A stretch of DNA of 64,000 nucleotides, from NCBI RefSeq assembly GCF_002811765.1, contig NZ_NPDR01000004.1, positions 310,001 to 374,000 of the forward strand, in the 5' to 3' direction. The stretch is from Leptospira saintgironsiae. GTDB taxonomy: Bacteria; Spirochaetota; Leptospiria; Leptospirales; Leptospiraceae. Under the pieces are notes generated by a model, which was given only the letters and a program-made list of their open reading frames with translations, made no database searches and had not been told where the DNA came from. A program made the position numbers and the translations under genes. This document shows positions 38,131-47,947 of the stretch, one piece after another (the stretch's first letter is position 1; the number at the start of each line of letters is the position of its first letter).

Positions 38131-39723
38131 ATGAAAACTTTCCGAGCTATATCGTTCCCATCATTGGTACTGGGAGTTTTAGGATTCCTAGTTGCCTGTG
38201 GGTCGGAACTACCCGTAAAAGAATTGGCGGAAGCAAAAACCGCTATCACTCGCGCTAAAGATGCAGGCGCAGAAAGATACGCTTCCGGAGAATTCGAGGA
38301 AGCTCGCAAAAGTCTTTTGACTGCACATGAAAAAGCTTCTAACGAAGACTTGGGCGAGACTAAAAAAAGCGCCGAGTATGCTAAAAGCAAAGCGTATGAT
38401 GCATTAGAAAGATCTTATCCTCAATTAACTGAGGATTCCAAAACACAAGCCAATACCGCTATCAACGAAGCGGATGAGGCTTATGCTTCTCAACTCGCTG
38501 CAGAACCTTATAATAATGCAGTAGAGCTTAAGAAAGAAGGGGACACTTTAAGAGATAACGCGGACCGCACTTTGGAATCCTATCCTAAGGAATCCGGAGA
38601 CGACGCAAAACTTAAAACTCGTCTTGCTGCTTTCGATCAGTACGAACAAAGTAATAAAAAATATCTGGAGTCCAAAAAGGCGGCAACTGATGCCAAGTCT
38701 TTGGCTCTTTCCCAAAAACAACAGTTAATCGATTCTCTTGCAGATATCGAAAAAAATCTAGATGATGCGGACAGATATGCGGGCGGTGGGGACCCAGAAG
38801 TAGCTCAAACAAGAGAACGTTTGAATGCTGCTAAAGCAAAAATCGACGAAGGAAAAATCAAAGAAGGTTATTCCGAAGTTGATGATATTCGCAAAAAATC
38901 AGCTGAACTCGTAGCAAAAAACATCCAAGCTTATGCACTCAAGAAAAAGGTAGAAGCGAAAGATTCTATCGGAAAAGCTAAGGATAAACTATCTGGAATC
39001 GATCAGTCTAAACTGAAATCCAGCAAAGATCTCCAAACTTCTTACCAAAGAGCTGACGAGAACTTAAAAGCGGCGGATGAGTCTTTAGCTTCCGCAGAAG
39101 AGTTATATTCTTCCGAAAAATACGAAGATTCTATTGGTAGATCAGAAGAAGCGATCAGACTTTCTCGCATTGTAGTAGATCAGTCTGATGATATCGCAGA
39201 AAGATTACGCACTGGATCTTCAGTAGCAGGTCGCAAAGGTGATGCAGGAGATTCTAATTCTTCTTCCACCAAGAAAGGAGAAGATTCAACTGCTTCTTCT
39301 TCCGGAGAACTTCCTGAAGGTTGGAAAAAATACGTAGTTCGTAAGAAAATTCCTGTAGATTGTCTCTGGAGAATTTCCGCTTACAAACAACATTACGGTA
39401 CTTCTAAACTTTGGAAACGTATCTATGATGCGAACCGTGGTAAGATCAAAAATCCAAACTTGATCTATCCTAAACAAGTATTGCTAATTCCACCTGCTAA
39501 AGGATCTACTAAGTTTGATCCGAAAAAAGCTCCTAAAAAGCAGACTGGAAGTGACAAAGTTGAAGCTTCTACTCCAGAGAAGAAGGAAGAGACTACAACT
39601 CCTCCTGCTTCCACTTCTGAGCAAGAACCGGAAGAGGAAGAGCCTTCTACACCGGCACCTTCTACAGAAAGTGAAGCGCCTTCCGATTCTGGTGAACAGG
39701 AAAGCGACGAAGAAGCTCGTTAA
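38131..39723 (+). CDS. lruA: LysM lipoprotein, LruA/LipL71-like
   Basis: The 530-residue protein has a lipobox ending at C23 (LGFLVAC), a long alpha-helical region with repeated Ala/Lys/Glu segments (residues 25-360), a LysM domain at about 397-452 (WRISAYKQHYGTSKLWKRIY with NLIYPKQVLLIP), and an acidic Ser/Thr/Pro/Glu tail. The layout and the tgt-STAS neighbours fit LruA (LipL71), a leptospiral lipoprotein recognised in equine uveitis. LysM would bind peptidoglycan, tethering the envelope. The symbol rests on architecture and remembered gene order. Confidence 0.78.
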   Translation: MKTFRAISFPSLVLGVLGFLVACGSELPVKELAEAKTAITRAKDAGAERYASGEFEEARKSLLTAHEKASNEDLGETKKSAEYAKSKAYDALERSYPQLTEDSKTQANTAINEADEAYASQLAAEPYNNAVELKKEGDTLRDNADRTLESYPKESGDDAKLKTRLAAFDQYEQSNKKYLESKKAATDAKSLALSQKQQLIDSLADIEKNLDDADRYAGGGDPEVAQTRERLNAAKAKIDEGKIKEGYSEVDDIRKKSAELVAKNIQAYALKKKVEAKDSIGKAKDKLSGIDQSKLKSSKDLQTSYQRADENLKAADESLASAEELYSSEKYEDSIGRSEEAIRLSRIVVDQSDDIAERLRTGSSVAGRKGDAGDSNSSSTKKGEDSTASSSGELPEGWKKYVVRKKIPVDCLWRISAYKQHYGTSKLWKRIYDANRGKIKNPNLIYPKQVLLIPPAKGSTKFDPKKAPKKQTGSDKVEASTPEKKEETTTPPASTSEQEPEEEEPSTPAPSTESEAPSDSGEQESDEEAR

Positions 39724-39759
39724 TATAAGTCTAATATTTTAGCAACTCTAACGAATGGT

Positions 39760-39792
39760 AAGGCTCGGAATTTTCCGGGCCTTTCTTTTTTC
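39760..39792 (+). terminator. Rho-independent terminator after LysM lipoprotein
   Basis: AAGGCTCGG pairs with CCGGGCCTT (one wobble) around six bases, followed by TCTTTTTTC. It lies 37 bases after the stop codon. Confidence 0.87.
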
Positions 39793-39868
39793 TAGAATTC
39801 AAAAATTCAGAATTCCGCTTGATCCTCATTTATAATTCGAAACAGTTTTACTTAGCGGTGAATTTCAA

Positions 39869-40741
39869 GTGAAGAGGGCTTATACTAAGCCTATATCAGA
39901 GACGAGCGAGGCGGATTATTTTCCCCTAGCTAAAATGGCATGGGACGAGGATTGTCCTGACCAAGATATAACATCTGTTTCTTTATTCTCTCCAGATCAA
40001 AAAGCGATCGCATACTTAAATGCAAGGGAAGAAGGTATTCTCTGCGGAAGCGGTGTTACCGAAGTACTTTCCAAACTTTCCGACGGAGATTTGCAGTTTA
40101 ACTTCTTCTTTAAAGATGGAGAAAAATTTGCCAAAGGAGACATGATTGCAGAGATACATGGCAGTCTTCTCTCCATGTTGCGTGTTGAAAGAATCCTTCT
40201 GAACTTCTTACAATATCTTTCCGGTATTTCTACTTCAACTAGAAAGATCGTGGATCAGTATGGATCTAAGGGTATAATGATCCTGGATACCAGAAAGACG
40301 CTGCCAGGTTACAGGAAACTTGCAAAGTATGCTGTGTACTGCGGTGGAGGTTCCAATCATAGATTGGATCTTTCTGAAATGGCGATGATCAAGGACAATC
40401 ATTTGGCTTTATTCGGATCTGCAAAAATCCCTGTAGGAAAGATCAGATCCAATTTTCCAGGAAGAATAGTTGAGCTGGAAATAGATTCCTTGGACCAGCT
40501 GGAAGACGCACTTGAGGCGGAACCAGATGTTTTAATGTTAGATAATTTTAATATACCTGATACACGCGCAGCGTTCCAAAGGATAAAAGAAAAAAATCCG
40601 AAAATCCTAATAGAATGTTCCGGGCGGATCACTCCGGAAAAATTAGAAGCATTATCAGAATTTCCTGGAGTAGGAGTGAGTATGGGATACTTAACTCATA
40701 CTACCAGATTTTTAGATCTTGGTTTGGATATAAGGACCTAA
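39869..40741 (+). CDS. nadC: Nicotinate-nucleotide diphosphorylase (carboxylating)
   Basis: The 290-residue protein holds DTRKTLPGYRKLAKYAVYCGG and NHRLDLSEMAMIKDNH, the quinolinate-binding segments, and a C-terminal ECSGRITPE. It converts quinolinate and PRPP to nicotinate mononucleotide in NAD synthesis. The GTG start at 39869 is used; the Shine-Dalgarno match is weak. It ends two bases before the rel gene ATG, suggesting cotranscription. Confidence 0.95.
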   Translation: MKRAYTKPISETSEADYFPLAKMAWDEDCPDQDITSVSLFSPDQKAIAYLNAREEGILCGSGVTEVLSKLSDGDLQFNFFFKDGEKFAKGDMIAEIHGSLLSMLRVERILLNFLQYLSGISTSTRKIVDQYGSKGIMILDTRKTLPGYRKLAKYAVYCGGGSNHRLDLSEMAMIKDNHLALFGSAKIPVGKIRSNFPGRIVELEIDSLDQLEDALEAEPDVLMLDNFNIPDTRAAFQRIKEKNPKILIECSGRITPEKLEALSEFPGVGVSMGYLTHTTRFLDLGLDIRT

Positions 40742-40743
40742 TA

Positions 40744-42777
40744 ATGGGATTTGTTAAGGCTCCAGCCACCAAAGAAATGTTAATCGAAGGAGTTCGGGAA
40801 ACAATGGGTCCCGAAGCCTTGGAAATGATCGAGAAGGCTTATAAGGTCTCTGAAGATTCTCACCAAGGACAATTCCGTCTTTCGGGTGAGCCTTATATTG
40901 TTCATCCACTTCAGGTTGGTTTTATTTTATACGAATTGGGTCTGGATGAGAAGGTAATCTCTGCAGGGATCCTTCATGATGTGATAGAAGACACAAAATA
41001 CACGAGAGATGATATGGTCCGAGATTTCGGAACTGAGATCACTCAACTTGTGGAAGGTGTGACTAAAATTTCTCAGATCAAAAGCCAATCTAAAGAAACG
41101 GAAGCTGCTGAGAATATTCGAAAGATCATTATCGCAACTATCCAGGATATTCGAGTCATTCTGATCAAGCTTGCTGATAAAACTCATAACATGAGGACTC
41201 TTTCTTTTCAGCCTCCTGAAAAGCAGAGAAGGATCGCAAACGAAACTCTTTCTTTATACGCTCCAATTGCTGGAAGATTAGGTATCTATTCAGTAAAATC
41301 AGAATTGGAAGATCTAGCATTCCAAGTTATTTTTCCGGAAGAATACCAAGATATTAAGAAACGGATCAGTGCTAAAAAGTCTGAAAGAGAAGATTATATA
41401 GAAAAACTTCAGCTGATCCTGAAACAAAGACTCGCTGAGATCCAAATCAACGCGAATGTAGAAGGAAGAGCGAAACATTTCTTCTCCATCTATCGTAAGA
41501 TGAAAACGAAGGAAAAGACCTTCGATGAAATTTTTGATTTAAGAGCGATCCGAATCGTTACGGACGAGATCAAAGATTGTTACGGAGTATTAGGAATCGT
41601 GCATACACTTTGGTCTCCTGTTCCGGGTAGATTTAAAGATTATATCGCGACTCCTAAGACAAATATGTACCAATCACTCCATACAACTGTGATTGGTCCC
41701 GATGGAAAACCTTTAGAAGTGCAGATCCGTACTGCGGAGATGAATGCGATCGCTGAATTCGGGATCGCCGCTCACTGGGTTTATAAAGAAGGTAAAACTC
41801 ATGCTAACGAAAGACATCTAACTGTTAAATGGTTGGAGGTCCTACAGACTTGGCAGGATTCTTCTTTAGATCCTAAAGAATTTTTAGAAGAACTTAAATA
41901 TGATCTTCATGAAGACGAGGTATTCGTTTTCACTCCTAAGGGAGAAATTATACAACTTCCTAAAGGTGCAACAGTTTTAGACTTTGCATTTAGAATTCAT
42001 ACTGATGTAGGTTTGCATTGTAAAGGTGCAAAGATAAACGGTAGAATGATTCCTCTTCGCACCGAATTACGTAGTGGCGATCAGGTAGAAGTTGTAGTCG
42101 ATAAAAGATCTAAACCTTCTCCTATCTGGCTTCGTATTGTTAAAACTCCTTCTGCTAGGCAAAAGTTACGTGCTTATTTCAGAAAACTCAGAGAAGAGAC
42201 CAGCAAGGATCTGGAACAAGGTGCAGAGAGTGCAGCAGAACTTACTTTAAACGCAGAAGTATTAGAAGAACTTAAACGTAAACCTTCTGAAAAAGTTTCT
42301 AAACAAACTCAAACACAAGGACAAGTTGCAGGCGGAAAAATTTTGGTTGCAGGACTAAGAGATATTCCGGTTCGACTTTCAGGTTGTTGTTCTCCTCTTC
42401 CGGGAGACCAAATCATTGGTTTCGTAACTAGGGGCCGTGGTGTTTCTGTTCATAAAAAAAATTGCAGTGTTGCATTAAAACAAAGAGAAGAAGAACAACT
42501 CAGACAGATCTCAGTAGATTGGGACTATGGTCAAACGGAGCCTGTGCCTGTTAGAGTAGAAGTAAAAGCAAAGGATCGTCAGGGAATTTATTTAGAGATG
42601 GTAAAAAGTATCTCCGGAACCCAAACGAATATTCTGGAAGCAGGGGCTTCTACAGTCCAAAAAGATACTCTGATGGCCCGCTTCATGATAGAAGTGGAAC
42701 ATTTGGACCAATTGAAGGAGATCCTAGGCAATTTAAAACGGATACCAGACGTTGTCTTTGCTCATAGGGTTAAATAA
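40744..42777 (+). CDS. rel: Bifunctional (p)ppGpp synthetase/hydrolase Rel
   Basis: The 677-residue protein has an HD hydrolase domain (HPLQVGFIL, then ILHDVIEDT with intact HD and ED residues), a synthetase domain (FDLRAIRIV, KDYIATPKTNMYQSLHTTV), a TGS domain near residue 405 and a C-terminal ACT domain. Intact hydrolase and synthetase motifs point to a Rel/SpoT enzyme that makes and degrades the alarmone. I chose the ATG at 40744, in the usual MGFVKAP-type start, over an in-frame extension into nadC. Confidence 0.94.
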   Translation: MGFVKAPATKEMLIEGVRETMGPEALEMIEKAYKVSEDSHQGQFRLSGEPYIVHPLQVGFILYELGLDEKVISAGILHDVIEDTKYTRDDMVRDFGTEITQLVEGVTKISQIKSQSKETEAAENIRKIIIATIQDIRVILIKLADKTHNMRTLSFQPPEKQRRIANETLSLYAPIAGRLGIYSVKSELEDLAFQVIFPEEYQDIKKRISAKKSEREDYIEKLQLILKQRLAEIQINANVEGRAKHFFSIYRKMKTKEKTFDEIFDLRAIRIVTDEIKDCYGVLGIVHTLWSPVPGRFKDYIATPKTNMYQSLHTTVIGPDGKPLEVQIRTAEMNAIAEFGIAAHWVYKEGKTHANERHLTVKWLEVLQTWQDSSLDPKEFLEELKYDLHEDEVFVFTPKGEIIQLPKGATVLDFAFRIHTDVGLHCKGAKINGRMIPLRTELRSGDQVEVVVDKRSKPSPIWLRIVKTPSARQKLRAYFRKLREETSKDLEQGAESAAELTLNAEVLEELKRKPSEKVSKQTQTQGQVAGGKILVAGLRDIPVRLSGCCSPLPGDQIIGFVTRGRGVSVHKKNCSVALKQREEEQLRQISVDWDYGQTEPVPVRVEVKAKDRQGIYLEMVKSISGTQTNILEAGASTVQKDTLMARFMIEVEHLDQLKEILGNLKRIPDVVFAHRVK

Positions 42778-42893
42778 GGATTAGCTGCGGGTTTGATCCT
42801 TCTATCTTTTCATCGAAAATTTTACATTTAAGTTTGCCTGAAATCGGGTTTTCCCGGAAGCTTTCGAACACGAACATTCCTAAGAGGTGTGCT

Positions 42894-44732
42894 TTGAACC
42901 TTGCTCTAAAAAATTCCAAATTACTCAACATTTGCTATTTTACACTTTTATTATCCGTAATCACATTCGTATCGAACGGCTGTAAAGAGAAGGAAGATGT
43001 CCAAATTTCAGTCGCAACTGAAGATCTTCCTTGGGAAGGAGATCCAAATAGTATCCCAGAAGCATTGAGGAAGCCGAATCCTTCTGTTTCTCCTAACGCA
43101 AAAAGGGGAGGGTTATTTAGGATTTATAGCCATCAGTATCCTAAATCACTGAACTGGTATTTAGAAAATTTCTCTACCACTGCTGAAATTTTTGGCCAGA
43201 TGTTCGAACCACTTTTAGAGAGACATCCTATTACACTCGAACCTCTTCCTAAACTTGCTTCTTCTTGGAAGATTTCTTCAGATAAAAAAACTTTTACGTT
43301 CAATCTGGATAAAAACGCAAGATGGAGTGATGGCAAACCTATTACTGCTAAAGACGTATTATTTACTTATGAAATTATCATGAATAAGAAGAATAATACT
43401 GCACTTCATCGTATTGATCTTTCCCGTTTCGAAGCTCCTAAGTTAGTGAATGAATATGAAGTAGAATTTACTCAAAAAGAGATCCATTGGAAAAACTTTG
43501 AATTTATTGCGTACGAATTCTTTATTCTTCCTGAACATTATTATAACGGAAAGGATTTTAATAAGGAGAATTTTGAGTTCCCTGTAATATCCGGACCTTA
43601 TGAATTGCAATCCGCAAAAAAAGGGATCTACGTGAAGATGAAACGTAGGAATGATTATTGGATGCGGGCTTATCCTTATTATAAAGGAACAGACAATTTT
43701 GATACTCTTATCTTCAAAGTGTTCAATGACGACGCAGTTGCATTCCAGGCATTCAAAAAGGGTGATATAGATCTATATCCTGTGTATAAGGCGGCAACTT
43801 GGGTCCAGGAAACGACTGGAGAACCTTTTGATAAAAATTATATCATAAAACAAAAGATCTATAATGATAAGAAGTCAGGCTTCCAGGGCTGGGCATTCAA
43901 TATGAGAAGAAAACCATTTGATGATGTTCGTATCAGAAAGGCGATCGCTCATTTGGTGAATAGAAAACTCATGGTGGACAAACTTGCGTTTGGAGAATAC
44001 CAACTCACTGATTCTTATTATGGTTCTGTATGGGAAGAAGGACAATTACCAAACCCTCCGATAGACTATGATCCGGAAGCAGCTAAAAAACTTTTTGCAG
44101 AAGCTGGATGGAAACCAAATGCAAAAGGTTTCTTGGAGAAAGACGGACAACAATTTGTGATCCATATCCTCGAAAGAGATAGAAGTGTTGAAAAATATTT
44201 TACTCTATTTATGGAAAGAGTGAAAGAGTTGGGAATTCAAGTTACTATTGAGAGCACAGATCTTGCTAATTGGTCCGAAAGAATGGATAAATATGACTTT
44301 GATGTTACCTGGGCCGCTTGGGGATCAGGAAGTTCTTTCCCGGATCCGGAACATCAATGGGATTCTAAATACGCAAATGAGAACGGACAGAACAATTATA
44401 ACGGTTTCAAAAATCCGGAAATAGATAAACTAATCGAGCAGCAAAAAACAGAATTCGATATTAAAAAAAGAACGGAAATCTTAAAGAAGATAGATAAGAT
44501 CTTAACTAAAGAGGTTCCGTATGTTCTTCTTTGGGGAATTAAATCTACAAGAGTTCTCTATTGGAATAGATTCGGAACTCCAGAAAATCCTCTTTCCAGA
44601 TATTCTGGAGAAGGAGCTGCCAAGTCTTTATGGTGGATAGACGAAGAAAAAGACAAAGCTCTAGAAAATTCTAAGAAGAGTAAAACAGCTCTTCCTACTT
44701 ATAAAAGAGACTTATATTACCATTCCAAATAA
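42894..44732 (+). CDS. Extracellular solute-binding lipoprotein, family 5
   Basis: The 612-residue protein has a lipobox ending at C30 (TFVSNGC) and a DppA/OppA-type fold. Typical features are FGQMFEPLLER and KPITAKDVLFTYEI in the N-terminal half and KIDKILTKEVPYVLLW near the C-terminus. It would bind peptides, nickel complexes or another solute in the periplasm. The TTG at 42894 is preceded by AGAGG five bases upstream and gives a proper signal peptide. No permease or ATPase gene adjoins it, so its transporter is elsewhere. Confidence 0.85.
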   Translation: MNLALKNSKLLNICYFTLLLSVITFVSNGCKEKEDVQISVATEDLPWEGDPNSIPEALRKPNPSVSPNAKRGGLFRIYSHQYPKSLNWYLENFSTTAEIFGQMFEPLLERHPITLEPLPKLASSWKISSDKKTFTFNLDKNARWSDGKPITAKDVLFTYEIIMNKKNNTALHRIDLSRFEAPKLVNEYEVEFTQKEIHWKNFEFIAYEFFILPEHYYNGKDFNKENFEFPVISGPYELQSAKKGIYVKMKRRNDYWMRAYPYYKGTDNFDTLIFKVFNDDAVAFQAFKKGDIDLYPVYKAATWVQETTGEPFDKNYIIKQKIYNDKKSGFQGWAFNMRRKPFDDVRIRKAIAHLVNRKLMVDKLAFGEYQLTDSYYGSVWEEGQLPNPPIDYDPEAAKKLFAEAGWKPNAKGFLEKDGQQFVIHILERDRSVEKYFTLFMERVKELGIQVTIESTDLANWSERMDKYDFDVTWAAWGSGSSFPDPEHQWDSKYANENGQNNYNGFKNPEIDKLIEQQKTEFDIKKRTEILKKIDKILTKEVPYVLLWGIKSTRVLYWNRFGTPENPLSRYSGEGAAKSLWWIDEEKDKALENSKKSKTALPTYKRDLYYHSK

Positions 44733-44746
44733 GGTTTGGGATTCTA

Positions 44747-45814
44747 ATGGCAAAGAAGGGAAGATTCAGCGAATTCGGAGATGCGATCCGAAATTTTTGG
44801 AACTCTCCCGGGATCCCAAGCTTTATAGAGATCCTGGAAAAGGGTCTAGATAAAGAATTATTTTTTGATCCAGATAGGGCAGATTCTCAGATCCCAAAAG
44901 AGGATTTGCCTATCGACTTCCGTCTCAGGCAATCGGGCTTTGCTCGAAAATTTTACGAAAAACTTTTTCCTGTATCTCATGTGTTTCGTATAACGCATAG
45001 ATATGGCAGAGAGTTTTTGGATAATTTTATGCCTCTCGCCTCTGAGAATTATATAGGAAGAGGTTCTTATAAATTTGTATATACACTTCCATGGAACCAA
45101 GTAGTCAAAATAGGAAAATCTAAACTTCCATCGGATCCTATTTTTGGTTCTTTATATAAAGAAGTGCAGAATAACTTAGAACGTTATTTAAAAACAGAAG
45201 AGATCGGACTCATGCATCATTTACAAAAATCTGTATGGGGAGAATCTAAAAGAGACGAGATCCGATTTAAGTTTGCTCGTTTAGGGTTAGAAAGACTTCA
45301 TTATTGGAAACTAAAAAGTTTAATCCCTGATCTTGTACTTCCTACTCGATTTTTTATGGGATTACGTTTTCGACGAAGTCCATTCGGTGTTCCAGTTGTT
45401 ACACTTACTCCTTGTGATAATCAGAATTTGTTACCCGGAAAACATTTAAAAGAATTTATTCGATTGAATGAGAAGGTGAGGCAAAATCCGATCCAGGATG
45501 CACTTTTTCCTAAATGGAAGTTGAACTTTGATACTCATAGATTTGGGATCATCAATAAGTCTAAACTCAAGAAGATCGCCTTGGACTTCCATAGAGTGAT
45601 AGAAGTGACTCGTTACCTCGCTTCCGAAGAAAAACTGATCTTCGATATCCATTCCGAAAATATCATCATCACTATACCTGACTTCGAGCTCAAAATTTTT
45701 GATTACCATGTTTTCGATGAACATCTATATGAGCCTAGTAAAGAGAACCCTTCGCCCGAAGTGGATCATATCAATCTAATCAAAGAGTTTGTAAGCTCTT
45801 TTGAGTTAGGTTAA
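44747..45814 (+). CDS. Divergent protein-kinase-like protein
   Basis: I do not know a named family for this 355-residue cytoplasmic protein, but it has the landmarks of the kinase fold in order. IGRGSYKFVY at 103-112 resembles a glycine loop, K121 in VVKIGK the ATP lysine, DIHSEN at 300-305 the catalytic loop (compare DLKPEN) and KIFDYH at 316-321 the metal Asp. The N-terminal 95 residues have no match. It lies 14 bases after the solute-binding lipoprotein gene and may be co-transcribed with it. The activity and substrate are unknown. Confidence 0.6.
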   Translation: MAKKGRFSEFGDAIRNFWNSPGIPSFIEILEKGLDKELFFDPDRADSQIPKEDLPIDFRLRQSGFARKFYEKLFPVSHVFRITHRYGREFLDNFMPLASENYIGRGSYKFVYTLPWNQVVKIGKSKLPSDPIFGSLYKEVQNNLERYLKTEEIGLMHHLQKSVWGESKRDEIRFKFARLGLERLHYWKLKSLIPDLVLPTRFFMGLRFRRSPFGVPVVTLTPCDNQNLLPGKHLKEFIRLNEKVRQNPIQDALFPKWKLNFDTHRFGIINKSKLKKIALDFHRVIEVTRYLASEEKLIFDIHSENIIITIPDFELKIFDYHVFDEHLYEPSKENPSPEVDHINLIKEFVSSFELG

Positions 45815-45854
45815 AAACCGTTTACGTATAGGTGCCTGATAAAAATCCTATCAA

Positions 45855-45870
45855 TGGGGATATTTCCCCA
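45855..45870 (+). promoter_or_regulatory. Hairpin abutting the purB ribosome-binding site
   Basis: TGGGGA and TCCCCA form a perfect six-base-pair stem around TATT, ending directly before AGGAAA, the Shine-Dalgarno sequence of purB. The layout resembles the acpP leader. Confidence 0.5.
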
Positions 45871-45881
45871 AGGAAACTGGA

Positions 45882-47183
45882 ATGATTGATCGGTATTCGA
45901 ATCCGGAAATTTCTAAAATTTGGGAATTGGAGAACAAATTCGATATTTGGAAAGAAATCGAAATATTGGCCACCGAAGCCCGAATGAAAAAAGGAGAGGT
46001 CCCTAAAGAAGATTTCGAAGAGATCCGTTCCAAAGCAAGATTCAATGTGGATGAAATTTTGGAGATTGAATCCAAGGTCCACCATGACGTTATCGCGTTC
46101 TTGACTAATATGAATTCCTATATAGGACCTGCAGGTCGTCATGTGCATTACGGGCTTACTTCATCCGATATTGGTGACACTGCGCTTTGTGTGCAAATGG
46201 TCCAAGCGATGGACCTGATCCTTAAAAAAACAGACCAGTTGATCGAAGCGATCAAAGAGAAAGCGATCCAATATAGGGACCTTCCTTGTATCGGTAGATC
46301 TCATGGTATCCATGCAGAACCGATGACTTTGGGTTTGAAGTTCGCATTATTTTATGAAGAAATGAAAAGAAACCGGGTGCGTATGGCCTTGGCAAAAGAA
46401 GAAGTTGCTGTAGGAAAATTATCGGGTGCCGTCGGAACTTATTCAAATATAGAACCTGATATTGAAGAATATGTTTGTGAAAAATTAGGTCTTAAGCCTG
46501 ATCCAATTGCGACCCAAGTTGTATCCAGAGATAGACATGCTGCCTATATGTCTGCGTTAGGTGTTACTGCTGCAAGCTTAGATCGTTTTGCAACTGAAGT
46601 TCGTCTTCTTCAAAAAACAGAAGGTAGAGAAATAGAAGAACCTTTTTCCCCAGGACAGAAAGGATCTTCTGCAATGCCTCATAAAAGAAATCCTGTGATT
46701 TGTGAAAGGATCTCCGGTATTTCAAGGGTGATCCGTTCTAATGTTTCTACTGCTCTTCAGAACGTTGGATTATGGCATGAAAGAGATATTTCTCATTCTT
46801 CAGCAGAAAGGATTGTTGTTCCAGATTCTACAATCGCGTTAGAGTATATCTTGGATAAGATGTTATTCGTAGTAAAAAATCTTCATGTGTATCCTGATGC
46901 AATCGAAAGAACTTTGGGAACCACAAGAGGATTGATCTTCTCTCAGAAAGTTCTTCTTCACTTGATCGAAAAAGGTGGAATTACTAGAGAAGATGCGTAT
47001 GCGATCGTGCAAGGTCATGCGATGGCAGTTTGGGCAGATATTTCTCAAAATCTGAAGACTAGACTTGCCGAAGATCCTAAAGTGCAGAAGGTTCTAAAAC
47101 CTGGAGATCTGGATTCTATCTTCCAGATTTCTCCTTACTTAGATAAAGTTGGGCTGATCTATAAAAGACTCGGTCTGGAGTAA
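45882..47183 (+). CDS. purB: Adenylosuccinate lyase
   Basis: The 433-residue protein has the fumarase-superfamily signature GSSAMPHKRNP with the catalytic serine, TSSDIGDTA near residue 90 and SHGIHAEPMT near 145. It acts twice in purine synthesis, releasing fumarate from SAICAR and from adenylosuccinate. AGGAAA lies 5 bases before the ATG. The stop shares one base with the next gene. Confidence 0.96.
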   Translation: MIDRYSNPEISKIWELENKFDIWKEIEILATEARMKKGEVPKEDFEEIRSKARFNVDEILEIESKVHHDVIAFLTNMNSYIGPAGRHVHYGLTSSDIGDTALCVQMVQAMDLILKKTDQLIEAIKEKAIQYRDLPCIGRSHGIHAEPMTLGLKFALFYEEMKRNRVRMALAKEEVAVGKLSGAVGTYSNIEPDIEEYVCEKLGLKPDPIATQVVSRDRHAAYMSALGVTAASLDRFATEVRLLQKTEGREIEEPFSPGQKGSSAMPHKRNPVICERISGISRVIRSNVSTALQNVGLWHERDISHSSAERIVVPDSTIALEYILDKMLFVVKNLHVYPDAIERTLGTTRGLIFSQKVLLHLIEKGGITREDAYAIVQGHAMAVWADISQNLKTRLAEDPKVQKVLKPGDLDSIFQISPYLDKVGLIYKRLGLE

Positions 47184-47947
47184 TGCCTAGGTTTGCAGTT
47201 TTCGGGCTGGGATATACCGGTCTAAGAATTCTAAATACTTTACAAAAAGAGAATACTGTTGTAGGAGTTTCCCGCGCTACGCAAGCAGAAGGATCTGTTC
47301 TTCTGGATCTTTCCGATAGCTCAGCATTAGAAAAATTCCGAAAAGAAAACGAAGGCTCGCTGTTTGACGCGAGCCTTATTACCTTCCCCGCTCAAAAACT
47401 AGAAAACAGAGAGCAAGTTTTTGATACCATATTTTCTATCTCCAAATCTGTCTGGATGTTTGGATCTACCAGTATCTATCAAAGAATCACATCTGATATC
47501 ACTGAAAAAACTCCTTTAGATCCTAAGCATGATCGTTATGAAACGGAGTTACACTTTTTGAAGAAGGGCGGCAAGATACTCAGGCTTTCCGGGATCTATG
47601 GTCCAGATAGAAATCCGGCCAACTGGGCAAGAAAGGGTTCAGTTAAAAAGACAAAACGACAATTGAACCTCATTCATGGGGACGATATTTCAGAAGCGGT
47701 ACGTTTGCTTCTATCTTACCCAGGAAATGATCTACCTTCCGAGTTAATTTTATCCGATGGGCAATGGCATACATGGTTAGAGATCTTCAGATTTTTAGAA
47801 GATCACGGTAAGATCCAGGTTGTCCCCGAAGAAAAGATGGATAGAGACGACAGTTTTATAGATAGTAGCTTGATCCGGAAATTTCTTCCTGGTTTACAAA
47901 CAAAGGACTTTTGGGGAGAATTGGAAAAACTGGAAGAACTCATTTGA
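47183..47947 (+). CDS. NAD(P)-dependent epimerase/dehydratase-like SDR
   Basis: The 254-residue protein has a Rossmann start FAVFGLGYTGLRIL and later WMFGSTSIYQ and LRLSGIYGPDR, the layout of YeeZ-type atypical short-chain dehydrogenases. The usual YxxxK active site is changed to YETELHF, so classic dehydrogenase activity is doubtful. The start overlaps purB by one base and the end overlaps the AraC gene by four. Substrate unknown. Confidence 0.8.
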   Translation: MPRFAVFGLGYTGLRILNTLQKENTVVGVSRATQAEGSVLLDLSDSSALEKFRKENEGSLFDASLITFPAQKLENREQVFDTIFSISKSVWMFGSTSIYQRITSDITEKTPLDPKHDRYETELHFLKKGGKILRLSGIYGPDRNPANWARKGSVKKTKRQLNLIHGDDISEAVRLLLSYPGNDLPSELILSDGQWHTWLEIFRFLEDHGKIQVVPEEKMDRDDSFIDSSLIRKFLPGLQTKDFWGELEKLEELI

